The position numbers and the translations under genes were made by a program. The notes under the pieces were generated by a model that ran no database searches, was not told the DNA's origin, and worked only from the letters and a program-made list of their open reading frames with translations. A stretch of DNA of 64,000 nucleotides from Wolbachia endosymbiont of Spodoptera picta (lineage in GTDB: Bacteria; Pseudomonadota; Alphaproteobacteria; Rickettsiales; Anaplasmataceae). Numbering within the stretch: the first letter of the stretch is position 1; the number at the start of each line of letters is the position of its first letter. Positions 62,170 to 64,000 of the stretch are shown here, one piece after another. The stretch is taken from positions 682,001 to 746,000 of the forward strand of contig NZ_CP067976.1 in the NCBI RefSeq assembly GCF_018141665.1. Direction: 5' to 3'.

Positions 62170-63369
62170 TTAATATAAGTTGCCTTGATAATATTTTTCT
62201 CTCAAGTCTACACAATTTAAATTCTTTAAATCACATAAAAAATCTTTGATTTCTTGTGCCATTTTATTAGCATCATCTTTGTAGCCTACAGCTTTCAAAA
62301 TTGTTACCAAGTGTTTATTTTCAATTTGAGCAATTGTTCTATCTAATGCACGTATATATTGCTTGGATTGAAAATATGAGATGATTTTTTCTTTACATCT
62401 ATCCTCATTGCCTTCGTACAAACTATTTCTTTTGAAACTGCTGTCATGTTCTTTGGCAATTTCTAATGCATGAACCAATAAATTTTGCGCCTTCACACTA
62501 CTTTCACAGTGACAGTTTCTGATTATGTGTACATACGCTCTTGCACTGGTATCTCCAGATTTATCTATATTGTACGCTTTAGCCAAAAAGACTAAATAGT
62601 CAAACCCTGCCCAAAGATAATACATTACCTTTGTTATAGCACTCCCCACAGAAAATAAAGCTGAGCGTGTGCAAGATAATTTACCGTTGTTTTTAATTCT
62701 GTTCTCATATGAACGAAGGTATGCCTCTGTACTTTTTAAAATCCTACGTGAATCTTGTTCTGTCTTTTTGACATCAAAATCATTTATATCATGAACTTTT
62801 TCATACATTTCTTTTATCAAATCACTAGAAAACTTCTTCAGAGCTGAATCATCAATATTTCCTAATGCATCAATATTTTTACTAATATAGATTTCTATTT
62901 TTCTTCCAAGTTCTTCTCCCATTCTATTTTTTAGCAACTTATTGTATTTATTAGTAGCTGGAAACAAAACTTTCTGACAAAATTTCTGTGGTTCGTTTTT
63001 AAAATTTGCTAAGATCTTATTCACAAATAGCTCAACTTTTTCACCTGCAGCAGCGAAAAACCATGATTGTCTGCTCTCATTACGCTCTCTATTTCTTCCA
63101 AGATTCTGTAGGGCTTCAGATGGATTATTGAACTGACTAACCGAATCTGCAAATATTGATACAACATGATTATATTCACTATCAAATCCACGACCTTTCG
63201 ATCCATCTATAACCGTTGTCAACGCATATTTAGCCAATGAATCAAAATCTCTTTTTTCATAATCACAATAAAGAGCTCGATATTTACCTATTTGATTACG
63301 TATTATCGCTGAAAAGGGTCTATTTTCTCCAATACCAAGATCATTTTCCCAATTCCTGCAAAGATACAT
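62170..63369 (-). CDS. Central fragment of degraded gene
   Basis: A 399-residue frame (ATG 63369, directly after a TAA in its own phase). It is helical and charged with one weakly hydrophobic stretch (FSVGSAITKVMYYLWAGFDYLVFLA). It is the longest intact piece of the gene and may be what a gene caller would report alone. Function unknown. Confidence 0.6.
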   Translation of the reverse strand: MYLCRNWENDLGIGENRPFSAIIRNQIGKYRALYCDYEKRDFDSLAKYALTTVIDGSKGRGFDSEYNHVVSIFADSVSQFNNPSEALQNLGRNRERNESRQSWFFAAAGEKVELFVNKILANFKNEPQKFCQKVLFPATNKYNKLLKNRMGEELGRKIEIYISKNIDALGNIDDSALKKFSSDLIKEMYEKVHDINDFDVKKTEQDSRRILKSTEAYLRSYENRIKNNGKLSCTRSALFSVGSAITKVMYYLWAGFDYLVFLAKAYNIDKSGDTSARAYVHIIRNCHCESSVKAQNLLVHALEIAKEHDSSFKRNSLYEGNEDRCKEKIISYFQSKQYIRALDRTIAQIENKHLVTILKAVGYKDDANKMAQEIKDFLCDLKNLNCVDLREKYYQGNLY

Positions 63370-64000
63370 TTATTTTGTTTGCAGAAATCAATGAGACTAT
63401 GTAGTATACCTTCCTCTTTTTCCATGAGGTCATGGAGCTCTTTGCTTAAGCGCCAATTATCAACTATTAAGCTGCATTGCTCATTATCACTTTTACTCAG
63501 TGCTTCAATTACTGTCTTTATTTGCAGTAAGAGCTCATCTCTAGCAAATTGCTCACTAAAGCCTTTTCTCTCTAGGTAGCTTATAATATTGTTATCATTA
63601 GTGGTGCTAACATTCTTTTTAACATCTTCTATCAATTCACTCAAACCTTCTCTTCTTTTTTTATCTAAGGTAATATTATCACACTTCATTAAATATAAGA
63701 GAGTAAGATCGATCATTGAATGCATTACTCTATATTTTAGATATTCAGCAGTACTACTGAAATCCACCTTTTCTTTTAATTCAGATATCTGCTCTTCTGT
63801 CAAACTAGGATGTTGCTTTTTAACGCAGTTTATAAAGTTTAATTGACGTAATTGGAGCCTGTAGTCTTGATATGACATTCCTTCAGGCTGAAATTTATTA
63901 TACACTTTATAACGTGTACTACCTTCATATACTAAATTATCTCTACCCTGCAACGCAAAGTTAAGGTTAACTATACTATTTACATCATCAACTAAAAGCA
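63303..64000 (-). CDS. N-terminal fragment of degraded gene, open at window edge
   Basis: At least 231 codons, polar and helical (SLTEEQISELKEKVDFSSTAEYLKYRVMHS...). The frame is open from base 64000, so the start is outside. It overlaps the next frame by 67 bases, the zone of a likely frameshift. Confidence 0.55.
   Translation of the reverse strand, partial: LLVDDVNSIVNLNFALQGRDNLVYEGSTRYKVYNKFQPEGMSYQDYRLQLRQLNFINCVKKQHPSLTEEQISELKEKVDFSSTAEYLKYRVMHSMIDLTLLYLMKCDNITLDKKRREGLSELIEDVKKNVSTTNDNNIISYLERKGFSEQFARDELLLQIKTVIEALSKSDNEQCSLIVDNWRLSKELHDLMEKEEGILHSLIDFCKQNKCIFAGIGKMILVLEKIDPFQR

Larger units (their letters stand above)
61470..64000 (-). pseudogene. Large degraded gene with C-terminal membrane segments, runs off window
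   Basis: A single decaying minus-strand gene. The frame is open from the right window edge (15 codons precede the TTG at 63953) down to a stop at 63303. A frameshift within 63303-63372 leads into the frame 63369-62170. After the TAA at 62170-62172 the same phase continues for about 90 codons (ESKLYKINNQVSTIIDEIVRC... TYLGRAMLLIGFIISMELIG). A second frameshift at about 61892-61920 leads to the final piece (61892-61470), which has hydrophobic segments and a CTAG stop overlap with argD. The middle is helical and charged. No family was recognised. Confidence 0.72.

Overview
This window is AT-rich DNA from an intracellular Rickettsiales bacterium, almost certainly a Wolbachia endosymbiont. The evidence is two Wsp/Msp4-type surface antigens, several ankyrin-repeat genes, an IS903-group insertion sequence, many copies of a short palindromic repeat (ATCCCAGTG..CACTGGGAT), and a reduced set of housekeeping genes that keeps cytochrome bc1, haem, glutathione, lipid II precursor and isoprenoid genes. 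No rRNA, tRNA or CRISPR was recognised. The strain or supergroup cannot be fixed from the sequence alone.

Layout. 1-3.7 kb: the end of an unknown gene, surE, and the hisS/nfu pair. 3.7-6.8 kb: a membrane J-domain protein and a tandem pair of ankyrin genes, each with its own strong ribosome binding site and a near-identical terminator. 6.8-11 kb: petB-petC and uvrB. 11-16.1 kb: an MFS carrier, ihfA, a MerR-type regulator, a degenerate LytM lipoprotein and leuS. 16.2-17.7 kb: two Wsp-like outer-membrane proteins, one with a tetrapeptide repeat tract. 17.8-22.6 kb (minus strand): folD, ubiX, a GapR-like protein, a CBS/CorC membrane protein, a frameshifted argD copy and ndk. 22.7-30.3 kb: two unknown membrane proteins, hemH, gshA, hslVU, a membrane-anchored double-FKBP protein and ispA. 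30.4-34.3 kb: acpP-fabF, murA and thyX. 34.3-36.7 kb: a putative YopT-like cysteine protease and a complete IS903-type element with a 9-bp target duplication. 37-42.8 kb: ppa, an unknown tail-anchored protein, mnmA, mreB and an M32 carboxypeptidase homologue that has lost its HEXXH motif. 43-46.8 kb: the pal-tilS-ftsH cluster. 47-50.9 kb: two broken hypothetical genes, pdhC (with a palindromic repeat inside its coding sequence) and an unknown protein. 51-56.7 kb: a type I secretion ABC transporter and, upstream of it, a very long ankyrin/transmembrane reading frame cut by two in-frame TAA codons. 56.8-64 kb: tsaD, a small HEXXH protein, a PleC-like sensor kinase, an intact argD-family aminotransferase, and a large degraded membrane-protein gene that runs off the right edge.

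Two themes stand out. First, the housekeeping genes are intact while the accessory, effector-like genes are decaying: I find five in-frame stop codons whose reading frames continue beyond them, and at least six frameshifts. Second, several unannotated or atypical proteins carry recognisable protease or cell-wall-enzyme folds, either with the catalytic residues apparently kept (YopT-like Cys-His-Asp; HELSH) or cleanly lost (M32, LytM). These are candidates for host-interaction or regulatory roles. The functional assignments of these last proteins are inference from motifs and have not been tested by any search.
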